Positions 27,918 through 37,117 of a stretch of 64,000 nt of DNA are shown piece by piece (positions within the stretch are counted from its first letter, which is position 1; the number at the start of each line of letters is the position of its first letter). The stretch spans positions 1,332,501 through 1,396,500 of the forward strand of contig NZ_CP022219.1 in the NCBI RefSeq assembly GCF_004114915.1, written 5' to 3'. The stretch is from Bradyrhizobium guangxiense. Lineage in GTDB: Bacteria; Pseudomonadota; Alphaproteobacteria; Rhizobiales; Xanthobacteraceae. The notes under the pieces were generated by a model. That model was not told the DNA's origin, ran no database searches, and was given only the letters and a program-made list of their open reading frames with translations. A program made the translations under genes and the position numbers.

Positions 27918-27949
27918 GTTCTTGATTTGTTCCTTTTGCATGCTATCTT
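27918..27949 (+). promoter_or_regulatory. LexA (SOS) box overlapping a promoter of the radical SAM gene
   Basis: GTTC at 27918-27921 and GTTC at 27929-27932 are separated by exactly seven bases, the LexA consensus of alphaproteobacteria. The spacer contains TTGATT (27922-27927), which with TATCTT (27944-27949) at 16-bp spacing would make a promoter. Its start point would fall on or next to the ATG at 27956, so the message may be leaderless; no ribosome site precedes the ATG. Confidence 0.7.
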
Positions 27950-27955
27950 GGCCTC

Positions 27956-29122
27956 ATGAGTCCAGCAGCATCCTCTCATGCTCTCAAGCCCCCGCCGGTC
28001 AAGGCGCCCTCCGAGCCGGCGGGTGCGGGCTCTGACTTTCCGGAACTTGGCGTCGCGATCGAGCGTGTGCGCAGGCGAGGGCGGGGCGCCCACTCCAACG
28101 CCAGTGGCCGCTACGAGGCCGAGGCGCGCGTCGCCTTCGACGACGGCTGGCAGAGCCTGGAAGAGCTGCCGCCGTTCAAGACCACGGTCGGGGTCGACAC
28201 CTCGCGCAAGGTGATCACCCGCAACGATTCTCCCGACATCGGCTTCGACCGCTCGATCAATCCCTATCGCGGCTGCGAGCACGGCTGCGTCTATTGCTTT
28301 GCCCGGCCAACCCACGCCTTTCTCGGCCTCTCAGCGGGGCTCGATTTCGAGTCGAAGCTGTTTGCAAAACCCGAGGCGGCGGCGCTGCTCGAGAAGGAGC
28401 TCGCAGCCTCCGGCTACGAGCCGCGGATGATCGCGATCGGCACCAACACCGATCCCTACCAGCCGATCGAGCGCGAGCGAAAGATCATGCGCGGCATTCT
28501 CGAGGTGCTGGAGCGTGCCGGCCACCCCGTCGGCATCGTCACCAAGTCGGCGTTGGTGGTGCGCGACATCGACATTCTGGCGCGGATGGCCAAGCGCAAT
28601 CTCGCCAAGGTCGCGATCTCGGTCACCTCGCTCGATCCAAAGCTCGCGCGGACCATGGAGCCGCGGGCGGCGACGCCCCCGAAGCGGCTGGAGGCGCTGA
28701 AGCAGCTCTCGGACGCCGGCATTCCCACCACCGTGATGGTCGCGCCCGTGATCCCGGCGCTGAACGATTCCGAGATCGAGCGTATTCTCGATGCCGCCGC
28801 CCATGCCGGCGTCAAGGAAGCCTCTTATGTGCTGCTGCGGCTGCCGCTGGAGGTGCGCGATCTCTTCCGCGAATGGCTGATGGCGAACTATCCGGACCGC
28901 TATCGCCACGTCTTCACCTTGATTCGCGACATGCGCGGCGGGCGCGACTACGACGCGAAATGGGGCGAGCGGATGAAGGGTACGGGACCGATGGCCTGGA
29001 CCATCGGTCGCCGCTTCGAGATTGCCTGCGACAGGCTGGGGCTGAACAAGCGGCGCTCGAAGCTGACGACGGATCACTTTGCGCGGCCGAAGCGGAACGG
29101 CGATCAGCTCAGCCTGTTCTGA
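27956..29122 (+). CDS. PA0069-family radical SAM protein (SplB-like)
   Basis: The 388-residue protein has the radical SAM cluster motif CEHGCVYCFARP around residue 106-117 (C-X3-C-X2-C), preceded by GFDRSINPYRG, and later motifs of the spore photoproduct lyase-like family (MIAIGTNTDPYQPIE, ITKSALVVRD-like VTKSALVVRDIDIL, APVIPALNDSEIE). It cleaves AdoMet to a 5'-deoxyadenosyl radical; the substrate is not established for this branch. A LexA box overlapping its promoter points to a DNA-damage role. A proline-rich N-terminal segment of some 30 residues lacks similarity to the core. The ATG is directly at the predicted transcription start. Confidence 0.9.
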   Translation: MSPAASSHALKPPPVKAPSEPAGAGSDFPELGVAIERVRRRGRGAHSNASGRYEAEARVAFDDGWQSLEELPPFKTTVGVDTSRKVITRNDSPDIGFDRSINPYRGCEHGCVYCFARPTHAFLGLSAGLDFESKLFAKPEAAALLEKELAASGYEPRMIAIGTNTDPYQPIERERKIMRGILEVLERAGHPVGIVTKSALVVRDIDILARMAKRNLAKVAISVTSLDPKLARTMEPRAATPPKRLEALKQLSDAGIPTTVMVAPVIPALNDSEIERILDAAAHAGVKEASYVLLRLPLEVRDLFREWLMANYPDRYRHVFTLIRDMRGGRDYDAKWGERMKGTGPMAWTIGRRFEIACDRLGLNKRRSKLTTDHFARPKRNGDQLSLF

Positions 29123-29144
29123 TCGGGAGTGGAAGAAGCGTCGC

Positions 29145-29600
29145 ATGGCCAAGGAACTCACCGTGCCGGTGCCGCGGCTCACCGTCATCACGCTCGGCGT
29201 CAGCGATATCCGTGCCAGCATCGCTTTTTACGACGCGCTCGGGTTCTCGCGCCGGCTAAAGGTAACCGGCGAGGCGGTCGCATTCTACGATACCGGTGGT
29301 CCCGTGCTCGCGCTGTATCCCTGGGATCAGCTCGCGGCGGACGCGGCGTTGCCGGACCAGCCGAGGCCTTCGAGCTTTCGCGGGATGACGCTCGCCTGGA
29401 ACTGTCGGACACGCGAGGAGGTCGATGCGGTGATGGCGTTCGCGCTCGGCAAGGGGGCGGCGCTGGTGAAGGCCGCACACGAGACCGATTACGGCGGCTA
29501 TTCCGGTTATTTCGCTGACCCCGATGGCCATCCCTGGGAGGTCGTGGTCGCACCCGGCATCGACGTCGGCGAGGATCGGCGGGTGCACCTGGCGGAGTAG
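29145..29600 (+). CDS. VOC-family (glyoxalase-like) protein
   Basis: The 151-residue protein has two halves of the vicinal oxygen chelate fold: PRLTVITLGVSDIRASIAFYDALGFSR split by FYDTGGPVLALYPW, then SSFRGMTLAWNCRTREEVDA and ETDYGGYSGYFADPDGHPWE. The terminal Glu of DPDGHPWEV is the usual metal ligand. It could be a dioxygenase-like, glyoxalase-like or resistance protein; the substrate cannot be told. It starts 22 bp after the radical SAM gene, with GGAAGAAG before ATG 29145, so it may be co-transcribed. Confidence 0.9.
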   Translation: MAKELTVPVPRLTVITLGVSDIRASIAFYDALGFSRRLKVTGEAVAFYDTGGPVLALYPWDQLAADAALPDQPRPSSFRGMTLAWNCRTREEVDAVMAFALGKGAALVKAAHETDYGGYSGYFADPDGHPWEVVVAPGIDVGEDRRVHLAE

Positions 29601-29673
29601 GGCAGACTGAATAGCGGGAATTGTGCCGGGTTCCCGGTTGCGCAGGCGGGGCCGCTTGCGCACGATCCCGGCC

Positions 29674-30528
29674 ATGATTCGGGATAAGTCCGCGACCAAG
29701 CCGGCCAAAGCCGCGCCCAAGAAGGCTGCTGCGAAGAAGCCCGCGCCTGTTAAGGCGGCGAAGGCCGACGAGGCCAAGGCGTCGACGGGCAAGATAGCAG
29801 GCCGGAAAGGCATCATTGCCGTCGCCGCCCCGAGCTTTCGCCGGGAGCGCGCGCTGATCAAGCGCGGCGTCTGGCCGGTCGCCGGCTGCGACGAGGCCGG
29901 CCGCGGCCCGCTCGCAGGTCCCGTGGTGGCGGCTGCGGTGATTCTCGACCCCGACCGCATCCCGCGCGGCATCGATGATTCCAAGCGCCTGACGGCCGAG
30001 GAGCGCGAGAAGCTGTTCGACAAGATCTGCGCGACCGCGCAGGTCTCCGTTGCCGTCGCCTCACCCTCGCGAATCGACCGCGACAACATCTTGCGCGCCT
30101 CGCTGTGGGCGCTGAAGCGCGCCGTGGCGGCGCTGCCGGAGGCGCCACGCCACGTCTTCGTCGACGGCCGCGACCGGCTCGACACCGAATGCGATTGCGA
30201 GGCCGTAATCGGCGGCGACGGCATCGTGCTGTCGATCGCCGCAGCCTCCATCATCGCCAAGGTGACGCGTGACCGCCTGATGTGCGCGCTGGCGCAGGAC
30301 TGCCCCGGCTATGGCTTCGAGCAGCACAAGGGCTACGCCGTCCCCGAGCACCTCGATGCCCTCGACCGCCTCGGGCCCTCCGTCCACCACCGCAGCTTCT
30401 TCGCCCCCGTCGTCGCCGCCCGCGCCAAGCACATGCCCTGGACGGTCGAGCCGGTGCAGGATTTGTTCTCGGTGACCGAAGTGCAGGTGGAAACGGGCGT
30501 CGAGATCGACGTCTCGGCAAATCTCTAA
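29674..30528 (+). CDS. rnhB: Ribonuclease HII with Lys/Ala-rich N-terminal tail
   Basis: The 284-residue product begins with a basic, low-complexity tail (residues 1-46, [17 protein letters not shown] and alike) followed by the RNase HII core. Catalytic Asp73-Glu74 sit in [20 protein letters not shown]; the third acid is in HVFVDGRD, the fourth in KVTRDRLM. The usual enzyme is about 200-250 residues, so the tail is extra. It removes RNA primers and misincorporated ribonucleotides. I use ATG 29674; a GTG at 29623 would lengthen the basic region. The adjacent radical SAM and ccrM genes are commonly near rnhB in Bradyrhizobium. Confidence 0.95.
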   Translation: MIRDKSATKPAKAAPKKAAAKKPAPVKAAKADEAKASTGKIAGRKGIIAVAAPSFRRERALIKRGVWPVAGCDEAGRGPLAGPVVAAAVILDPDRIPRGIDDSKRLTAEEREKLFDKICATAQVSVAVASPSRIDRDNILRASLWALKRAVAALPEAPRHVFVDGRDRLDTECDCEAVIGGDGIVLSIAAASIIAKVTRDRLMCALAQDCPGYGFEQHKGYAVPEHLDALDRLGPSVHHRSFFAPVVAARAKHMPWTVEPVQDLFSVTEVQVETGVEIDVSANL

Positions 30529-30600
30529 CCGCTCTCCTTCCTCTGTCGTCTCTCTCCGCCTGCGAGCAGAGGGAGAAGAGAGACCGCAGGGGAGAGCGAG
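30529..30600. repeat. Long imperfect hairpin after rnhB
   Basis: CCGCTCTCC near the left and GGAGAGCG near the right end enclose CTCTCTCCGC and GAGAAGAGAG. The whole forms a 70-bp imperfect hairpin of CT/GA-rich sequence of the kind seen at repeat family B. It may stop rnhB transcription. Confidence 0.5.
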
Positions 30601-30697
30601 CACACCGAGATTGCCACGACGCGCAGCGCCCATTATCAAAACAGATGTGAGCGAATAGGGCCGGCTGGACGGGTTGGCTGCATCTTTCGGGCGTTGC

Positions 30698-32206
30698 ATG
30701 CGGTTTACCTCCCTGGTCATCGAGCTCATTCGCGCCCGGCCGCGGCTGATCGTCTGGATCGCCGTGCTGCTGCAGGCCGCGATGTGGCTGTTGGTGGCGC
30801 TGGTGTTCTACCGCAGCCCGCCCGGCAGCCTCGCGACGCTGCTGGCTTTCGGACGCGAATACCAGGTCGGCACCGACCTCGGCCCACCCTTGCCGGTCTG
30901 GCTCGCCGACATCGCCTACCGCGCAGCCGGCGGCCACATGTTCGGCGTCTATGTGCTGGCCGAGCTCTGCGAGATCGCGACCTTCATTGCGCTCTATCAT
31001 CTCTCCCGCGCCGTGGTCGGCCAGCAGCACGCGGTGCTCGCCGCGCTGCTGACCATGACGGCGCTCGCCTTCTCCTCGTCGGCGCTCGACTTCGGTCCCC
31101 TCGTCCTGGCCCGGCCGCTCTGGGCGCTGCTGCTGCTGCACTCCTGGCAGATCATCGGCCAGCGCCGCGGCAATGCCTGGTTCGCCTGGTCGATCGAGGC
31201 CGGCCTGCTGCTGCTGACGACGCCGGCCGCGATCTTCCTGCTGCTGCTGCTCGCCGTCTTCGCGATCTCGACCGCCGCCGGCCGCCGGACGCTGCGTGCG
31301 CTCGATCCACTGTTCGCGCTGATCGTCGTCGCGGTGCTGGCGCTGCCTTATGCGGTCTGGTTGATGCGCGCCGAGACGCTTGCCATGCCGGCCCTGCCGC
31401 AAGTCGCGGAGCTGAATGCCCGCGCCCTACACGCGGCCTGGCTGCTCGGCGGCCTCGTGCTCGGGGCCGCCGCGATTCCGGCGCTGACCTTTCTCAACAC
31501 CAGCCTATTTGCCGGCAAGGGCGAGGAGCCACCGGTCATCTTTAGGCCGCCGGTGGAGCCGCTCGCGCGCAACTACGTCTATTTCTTCGCGCTCGCGCCG
31601 ATGCTGGGCGGGGTGCTGATCTCCGGCCTGCTCGGGCTCGACTCAGTCGTTGGCGGCGCCGGCGTTCTACTGGTTACGTCCGGGCTTGCCGTGGTGGTTA
31701 CGGCCGGCGATCTCATCGCCATGCGCCGCGCGCGGATGCTCCGGATGGTGTGGGCCGCGGCCGTCGTGGCGCCGGCCATCGGCGTCGTGCTCGGCGTCCT
31801 GTTCCTGCCCTGGACCGGCACCGCCGAAATCGCGACCTCGATGCCGGCGCGTGCGATATCGGACTTCTTCGACGAGAGCTTTGCCCGCCGCACCAATCAT
31901 CGTCTGCGCGCGGTGGCCGGCGAGACGCAGCTTGCGAGCCTGATCGCGTTGCATTCCGGCCGGCCGCATCTGTTCATCGACGCCGATCCTGCGCGTACGC
32001 CCTGGATGAACCAGACCAGATTCAGCGAGACCGGCGGCGTCGTGGTCTGGCGCGCCTCCGATACCGGCGGCACCCCGCCGCCGGATATTCTCAAACGCTT
32101 TCCCGGAATCGTGCCGGAAGTGCCGCGCGCCTTCGAATGGCTGGTGACCGGGCGCCAGCAACTCCTGCGCATCGGCTGGGCCATCGTGCGGCCAAAGGGG
32201 ACGTAG
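30698..32206 (+). CDS. GT39-like (ArnT/PMT-type) multi-spanning glycosyltransferase
   Basis: The 502-residue protein has about ten hydrophobic segments spread over residues 10-395 and a soluble C-terminal domain (395-502, RAISDFFDESFARRTNHRLRA and on). The first loop between helices 1 and 2 contains REYQVGTDLGPPLPVWLADI, where GT39 enzymes keep acidic residues that accept the lipid-linked sugar. It resembles dolichyl-phosphate-mannose/ArnT-type glycosyltransferases in the inner membrane. The acceptor is not known. ATG 30698 or a TTG at 30674 can serve as start. It follows rnhB with 169 bp between. Confidence 0.82.
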   Translation: MRFTSLVIELIRARPRLIVWIAVLLQAAMWLLVALVFYRSPPGSLATLLAFGREYQVGTDLGPPLPVWLADIAYRAAGGHMFGVYVLAELCEIATFIALYHLSRAVVGQQHAVLAALLTMTALAFSSSALDFGPLVLARPLWALLLLHSWQIIGQRRGNAWFAWSIEAGLLLLTTPAAIFLLLLLAVFAISTAAGRRTLRALDPLFALIVVAVLALPYAVWLMRAETLAMPALPQVAELNARALHAAWLLGGLVLGAAAIPALTFLNTSLFAGKGEEPPVIFRPPVEPLARNYVYFFALAPMLGGVLISGLLGLDSVVGGAGVLLVTSGLAVVVTAGDLIAMRRARMLRMVWAAAVVAPAIGVVLGVLFLPWTGTAEIATSMPARAISDFFDESFARRTNHRLRAVAGETQLASLIALHSGRPHLFIDADPARTPWMNQTRFSETGGVVVWRASDTGGTPPPDILKRFPGIVPEVPRAFEWLVTGRQQLLRIGWAIVRPKGT

Positions 32207-32217
32207 CGACATGCGCT

Positions 32218-32320
32218 GTCATTCCGGGGCTCGCGAAGCGAGAGCCCGGAATCCATCGAGCTGCAGAGTCGGTCGATGAATGGATTCCGGGTTCGCGCCT
32301 TTGCCGCGCCCCGGAATGAC
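32218..32320. repeat. Intergenic repeat family A, full copy 1
   Basis: GTCATTCCGGGG and CCCCGGAATGAC are perfect outer arms. Inside lie two hairpins: GGGCTCGC/GCGAGAGCCC and GGAATCCAT/ATGGATTCC. It sits between convergent genes. A closely similar copy lies at 45299-45396, shorter ones at 14373 and 48562. Confidence 0.8.
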
Positions 32321-32336
32321 GACGTGTGTGGTTACG

Positions 32337-33143
32337 CTATCCCGCCAACATCTTCGCGATTGCGCGCAGATCCTGCCACGCCAGCCGCTTGTAGGACGGC
32401 GAGCGCAAGAGATAGGCCGGATGGAAGGTCGGCAGCGCGCGGATGGTGCGCGCACCCGTGTCGTAGTCGAACCAGCGCCCGCGGGTCCGCATGATGCCCT
32501 CGCGCGTTCCCAGCAGCGTCTGTGTCGAGGGGTTGCCGAGCGTCACCAGCACGTCGGGGTTCACCAGCTCGATCTGGCGCTGGATGAAGGGCAGGCAGAT
32601 CTGTGTCTCCTGCGGCGTCGGTGTGCGGTTGCCCGGCGGCCGCCAGGGAATCACGTTGGCGATGTAGGCGGTGCTGCGGTTGAGGCCTATGGCTCCGATC
32701 ATCAGATCGAGCAGCTTGCCGCTGCGCCCGACGAAGGGCAGGCCCTCGATGTCCTCATCGCGGCCCGGCGCTTCGCCGACGAACATGATGCGCGCCTGCG
32801 GATTGCCGTCGGCGAACACCAGTCGCGTCGCCGTGTGCTTCAGCGCGCAGCCCTCGAAGCTTTGCATGAGCTCCCGCAGCGCCTCCAGCGTCGGCGCGGT
32901 CCGCGCCGCCTCGCGCGCCGAAGCGATGGCGATGTCGGGAGGGGCTGCGGCCTCGCCACGCATCACCGCGGGCGCAGCCACCGGACGGGGCGCCTCGACC
33001 GGTGGTGCCGCGCGCGGGGCCGGTGGTGGAGCATCCAATTCCGCCAGGCGGTCGATCGGTTCCTCCGCCAGCGCGCAGTCGACCCCGGCCTCCAGATAGA
33101 AGGAAAGCAGCTCGCGGACGGTGGGTGCGGGTTCGGGGATCAT
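32337..33143 (-). CDS. Family 4 (or related) uracil-DNA glycosylase
   Basis: The 268-residue protein has a Pro/Ala-rich N-terminal part of about 90 residues, then the family 4 UDG core: a C-terminally placed GCALKHTATRLVFADGNPQA, the water-activating motif GEAPGRDEDIEGLPFVGRSG, and the DNA-intercalating motif HPAYLLRSP. Cys residues before the core (ESFEGCALK) and in TQICLPF are the probable iron-sulfur ligands. It removes uracil from DNA that arises by cytosine deamination. It is divergent from the ETF-QO gene. The end is followed by a family A repeat. Confidence 0.92.
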   Translation of the reverse strand: MIPEPAPTVRELLSFYLEAGVDCALAEEPIDRLAELDAPPPAPRAAPPVEAPRPVAAPAVMRGEAAAPPDIAIASAREAARTAPTLEALRELMQSFEGCALKHTATRLVFADGNPQARIMFVGEAPGRDEDIEGLPFVGRSGKLLDLMIGAIGLNRSTAYIANVIPWRPPGNRTPTPQETQICLPFIQRQIELVNPDVLVTLGNPSTQTLLGTREGIMRTRGRWFDYDTGARTIRALPTFHPAYLLRSPSYKRLAWQDLRAIAKMLAG

Positions 33144-33278
33144 GGGAAAGTCTGACTATTATATCATTCCGGGGCGCCTTGCATCCCGGCGAAATGTGAT
33201 TCCGAGGTTGTCCTGCCCGGAAAAATCGGAAACAAGGGTGCGCAAACGACCGAGGACCGTCTCAAGGGCTGAGATCAG

Positions 33279-34940
33279 ATGAGCACCGAAGAACTTCCCC
33301 CGCGCGAATCCATGGAATTCGACGTCGTCATCGTCGGCGCCGGCCCCTCGGGCCTGTCGGCCGCGATCCGGCTGAAGCAGCTCAACGCCGATCTCAACGT
33401 CGTCGTGGTGGAGAAGGGTTCCGAGGTCGGCGCGCATATTCTCTCCGGAGCGGTGATCGATCCGGCCGGCCTCGACAAGCTGATCCCGGACTGGCGCGAG
33501 GATCCCGATTGCTCGCTCAAGACCCAGGTGAAGGACGACCGCTTCTTCTGGTTCACCGAGACCGGCGCGATCAAGCTGCCGAACTTCATCATGCCGCCGC
33601 TGATGAACAATCACCATTGCTACATCGGCTCCCTCGGCAATGTCTGCCGCTGGCTGGCGCGCAAGGCCGAGGCGCTCGGCGTCGAGATCTATCCGGGCTT
33701 TGCCGCAGCCGAGGTGCTCTATGACGAGGCGGGCAACGTCAGGGGTATCGCCACCGGCGACATGGGGATCGGACGTGACGGCAAGCCGAAGGACTCCTTC
33801 ACCCGCGGCATGGAATTGCTCGGCAAGTACACGCTGTTCGCGGAAGGCGCGCGCGGCAGCCTGTCCAAGCAGCTCATCGCGAAATACGCGCTCGACGCCA
33901 AGAGCGAGCCGCCGAAATTCGGCATCGGCCTCAAGGAAGTCTGGCAGATCGATCCTGCCAAGCACCAGAAGGGTCTGGTCCAGCATGCGGTCGGTTGGCC
34001 GCTAAAGAATGATACCGGCGGTGGTCTGTTCTTCTACCATTACGACGAGAACCTCGTGTCGATCGGCTTCGTCGTCCACCTCAACTACAACGATCCCTAT
34101 CTGTCGCCCTTCGACGAATTCCAGCGTGTCAAGAACCATCCCGCGGTGCGAACCACGCTGGAGGGCGGCAAGCGGCTGGCCTATGGCGCCCGCGCCATCA
34201 CCGAGGGCGGCTATCAGTCGGTGCCGAAACTCAGCTTCCCCGGCGGCGCGCTGATCGGCTGCGCGGCCGGCTTCGTCAATGTGCCGCGCATCAAGGGCGT
34301 GCACAATGCGATGGGCACCGGGATGCTCGCCGCCGAGCACGTGAATGCCGCACTCGCTGCGGGCCGCGCCAATGATGAACTCGTCGAGTACGAGAATGCA
34401 TGGCGCGATTCCGTGGTTGGCAAGGACCTCTATCCCGTCCGCAACGCCAAGCCGCTCTTGTCGAAATTCGGCACCTTCATCGGCGCCGGCCTCGGCATTT
34501 TCGACATGTGGTGCAACACGCTGTTCGGCGCCTCGCTGTTCGGCACCCAGTCCCATGCCAAGCCCGATCGCGCCACGCTCGACGCGGCGAAGAATCACGC
34601 CCCGAAGAACTACCCGAAGCCGGACGGCAAGATCTCGTTCGACAAGCTGTCCTCCGTGTTCCTGTCCAATACCAACCACGAGGAGGACCAGCCGGTCCAT
34701 CTGAAGGTCACGGACATGAACCTGCAGAAGACCTCAGAGCACGACGTCTTCGCCGGTCCTTCGAATCGCTATTGCCCCGCCGGCGTCTACGAGTGGATCG
34801 AGGAGGGATCTGGCCCGCGCTTCCAGATCAACGCCCAGAACTGCGTCCATTGCAAAACCTGCGACGTGAAGGATCCCAACGGTAACATCACCTGGGTTCC
34901 CCCGGAGGGCGGTGGCGGCCCGAACTACGAGGCGATGTAA
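33279..34940 (+). CDS. Electron-transfer flavoprotein-ubiquinone oxidoreductase
   Basis: The 553-residue protein has the FAD fold VVIVGAGPSGLSAAIRL at the start, YIGSLGNVCRWLARKAE, GGGLFFYHYDENLVSIGFVV, and a C-terminal 4Fe-4S module beginning CPAGVYEW and containing CVHCKTCDVKDP. It passes electrons from reduced ETF (fed by acyl-CoA dehydrogenases) to ubiquinone, at the inner membrane. The ATG is preceded by AAGGGCTGAGATCAG. It stands alone, divergent from the UDG gene, with etfA/etfB not in the window. Full-length and normal. Confidence 0.97.
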   Translation: MSTEELPPRESMEFDVVIVGAGPSGLSAAIRLKQLNADLNVVVVEKGSEVGAHILSGAVIDPAGLDKLIPDWREDPDCSLKTQVKDDRFFWFTETGAIKLPNFIMPPLMNNHHCYIGSLGNVCRWLARKAEALGVEIYPGFAAAEVLYDEAGNVRGIATGDMGIGRDGKPKDSFTRGMELLGKYTLFAEGARGSLSKQLIAKYALDAKSEPPKFGIGLKEVWQIDPAKHQKGLVQHAVGWPLKNDTGGGLFFYHYDENLVSIGFVVHLNYNDPYLSPFDEFQRVKNHPAVRTTLEGGKRLAYGARAITEGGYQSVPKLSFPGGALIGCAAGFVNVPRIKGVHNAMGTGMLAAEHVNAALAAGRANDELVEYENAWRDSVVGKDLYPVRNAKPLLSKFGTFIGAGLGIFDMWCNTLFGASLFGTQSHAKPDRATLDAAKNHAPKNYPKPDGKISFDKLSSVFLSNTNHEEDQPVHLKVTDMNLQKTSEHDVFAGPSNRYCPAGVYEWIEEGSGPRFQINAQNCVHCKTCDVKDPNGNITWVPPEGGGGPNYEAM

Positions 34941-35248
34941 GAGAGCAGGCCGGGCAACAGGACCTGATCGCGAAGGTGATCCGGTGCACGTTCGCGTGAG
35001 GAGGGGGGCCGCGGCCACCGGTCGCGGCCACGATAAGGCCATAGTGGCGGCGTCTTGGGGCTGCTCCTGACCGGGCTTGGCCGATTTGGGGCGTGCGGAG
35101 GGGGCGGCCGGTCCGAATCCTTGCGGCGAAGCGCCAAAAGCGGCATTGTCGGCCCAATGGTTCCGGGTCCGGATGCCTCCGGCCGCGTTCGCATGCGATA
35201 CGGCCCTCTGCTGCAAACCCAGGCACTACCAACTCAAGGCGAGCCCTG
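34941..35248. other. Intergenic region with one GC hairpin
   Basis: This 308-bp gap between two plus-strand genes holds GCCGCG/CGCGGC stem sequences around 35008-35028 and no T-run. I looked for a tRNA and for a promoter and see neither convincingly. Confidence 0.4.
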
Positions 35249-37045
35249 ATGCTTTCATACCGTTTCAACCGCTGGACTGTTGCCGCCATCGCCCTCTTGA
35301 GCACAGCGATCGCGACCGTCCCCGGCAGGGTCCTGGCGCAGACGCCAGATCATCCCTCCGATACGGCGGCGCAGTTTCCGACCCGAAACGATCTGAAGTC
35401 ACTCACCACCGCCGGCAGCTATCTCGCCGCCCGCCACGCCAGCGTCGAGCGCGACGCCGCCTCGGCAGCTGCATTCTACCGCTCGGCGCTGCGCAGCGAC
35501 CCGAAGAACAACGAGCTGCTCGACCGCGCCTTCATCTCGTCGGTTGCCGACGGCGACATCGACGAGGCGGTCAAGCTCGCCGAGCGCATCCTCACCATCG
35601 ACAAGACCAATCGTGTCGCGCGCCTCGTCGTCGGCGTGCATGATCTCAAGGTAAAGAAGTACGCGGCCGCGCAGACCAACATCAACCAATCGATCCGCGG
35701 TCCGATCACCGACCTCGTCGCCACACTGCTGTCGGGCTGGGCCGCCTATGGCGCCGGCGATGCCAAGGGCGGTGTCGCCACCATCGACAAGCTGGCAGGC
35801 CCGGAATGGTATCCGCTGTTCAAGGATCTCCACGCCGGCATGATCCTCGAACTCGCCGGCAAGGAGAAGGACGCCGGCACCCGCTTCGAGCGCGCCTACA
35901 AGCTCGACGATTCCATGCTGCGCGTGACCGAGGCCTATGGGCGCTGGCTCTCGCGCAATAAGGATTCCGCCGCCGCGACCACCGTCTACCAGGCGTTCGA
36001 CAAGAAGCTGGCGCGCCATCCGCTGATTCAGGAAGGCCTGCGCGACACCAAGGCCGGCAAGAAGATGCCGCCGCTGGTCGATTCCGCTCAGGCCGGTGCC
36101 GCCGAGGCGCTCTACGGCATCGGCGCCACGCTGACCCGCCGCGGCGGCGAGGATCTTGCGTTGGTCTATCTCCAACTCGCGCTCTACCTCCAGCCCAGCC
36201 ATCCCCTGGCCCTGCTCTCGCTCGCCGATCTCTATGAGTCGGTGAAACGGCCCCAGATGGCGATCAAGGTCTATGAGCGCGTGCCCGCGACCTCGCCGCT
36301 CAAGCGCAACGCGCAGATCCAGCTCGCGATCGATCTGGATTCCGCCGATCGCACCGACGAGGCGATCAAGATCCTCAAGGGGGTCACCGCGGAGGATGCC
36401 AAGGACCTCGAGGCCATCATGGCGCTCGGCAACATCGAGCGCGGCCGCAAGAAGTTCGGCGATTGCGGCGCGACCTATTCGCTAGGCATCGACGCGCTGC
36501 CGGCCGGCAACGACAAGGCCAACAGCGTCTGGTACTATTATCGCGGCATCTGCGAGGAGCGCTCCAAGCAGTGGGCGAAGGCCGAGGCCGACATGAAGAA
36601 GGCGCTCGAGCTGCAGCCCGACCAGCCGCATGTCCTCAACTATCTCGGCTATTCCTGGATCGACCAGGGCGTGAACCTCGACGAAGGCATGAAGATGATC
36701 AAGCGCGCCGTCGAGCAGCGTCCCGACGACGGCTACATCGTCGATTCGCTCGGCTGGGCCTATTACCGCATCGGCAATTACGAGGAAGCGGTGAAGAATC
36801 TCGAGCGCGCGATCGACCTCAAGCCCGAGGATCCCACCATCAACGATCACCTTGGCGACGCCTATTGGCGCGTCGGCCGCACGCTGGAAGCCAAATTCCA
36901 GTGGTCGCACGCCCGCGACCTCAAGCCCGAGCCGGAGGAGCTTCCGAAGATCGAGGCCAAGATCGCCAATGGCCTCGCCGACGACAATTCGAACTCTTCG
37001 GCCGCGCAGGCGGAAAAGAAGAAGGACGACGGCAAGGGCGGCTGA
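35249..37045 (+). CDS. Secreted TPR-repeat protein
   Basis: ATG 35249 has AAGGCGAG upstream; an open frame to 35093 gives implausible residues. The 598-residue product has an N-terminal signal (MLSYRFNRWTVAAIALLS, cleaved after VLAQ) and many tetratricopeptide repeats, best seen in residues 440-560 (YYYRGICEERSKQWAKAEAD, LNYLGYSWIDQGVNLDEGMK, SLGWAYYRIGNYEEAVKNLE, INDHLGDAYWRVGRTLEAK). The C-terminal end is Lys/Asp rich. Such Rhizobiales proteins are thought to scaffold envelope complexes; the partner is unknown. ispE follows 72 bp after it and may be co-transcribed across a hairpin. Confidence 0.9.
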   Translation: MLSYRFNRWTVAAIALLSTAIATVPGRVLAQTPDHPSDTAAQFPTRNDLKSLTTAGSYLAARHASVERDAASAAAFYRSALRSDPKNNELLDRAFISSVADGDIDEAVKLAERILTIDKTNRVARLVVGVHDLKVKKYAAAQTNINQSIRGPITDLVATLLSGWAAYGAGDAKGGVATIDKLAGPEWYPLFKDLHAGMILELAGKEKDAGTRFERAYKLDDSMLRVTEAYGRWLSRNKDSAAATTVYQAFDKKLARHPLIQEGLRDTKAGKKMPPLVDSAQAGAAEALYGIGATLTRRGGEDLALVYLQLALYLQPSHPLALLSLADLYESVKRPQMAIKVYERVPATSPLKRNAQIQLAIDLDSADRTDEAIKILKGVTAEDAKDLEAIMALGNIERGRKKFGDCGATYSLGIDALPAGNDKANSVWYYYRGICEERSKQWAKAEADMKKALELQPDQPHVLNYLGYSWIDQGVNLDEGMKMIKRAVEQRPDDGYIVDSLGWAYYRIGNYEEAVKNLERAIDLKPEDPTINDHLGDAYWRVGRTLEAKFQWSHARDLKPEPEELPKIEAKIANGLADDNSNSSAAQAEKKKDDGKGG

Positions 37046-37047
37046 TC

Positions 37048-37083
37048 CGCATGATCCGGAAAATGTTCCGACAAGATCATGCG
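37048..37083. promoter_or_regulatory. Hairpin between the TPR gene and ispE
   Basis: CGCATGATC (37048-37056) pairs with GATCATGCG (37075-37083) and an inner CGGAA pairs with TTCCG (37057-37070). No T-run follows. The GATC/CGGAA arrangement also recurs in Bradyrhizobium intergenic elements. It could attenuate read-through or be a repeat. Confidence 0.5.
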
Positions 37084-37117
37084 CGACAAACAAGTGTGTT
37101 CTGGGGGCGTGTCGCCG

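Noticed and set aside
34941..35248. Gap examined for a tRNA gene
   Set aside because: No cloverleaf with a TTCGA-type T-loop could be built; no tRNA was found elsewhere in the window either.
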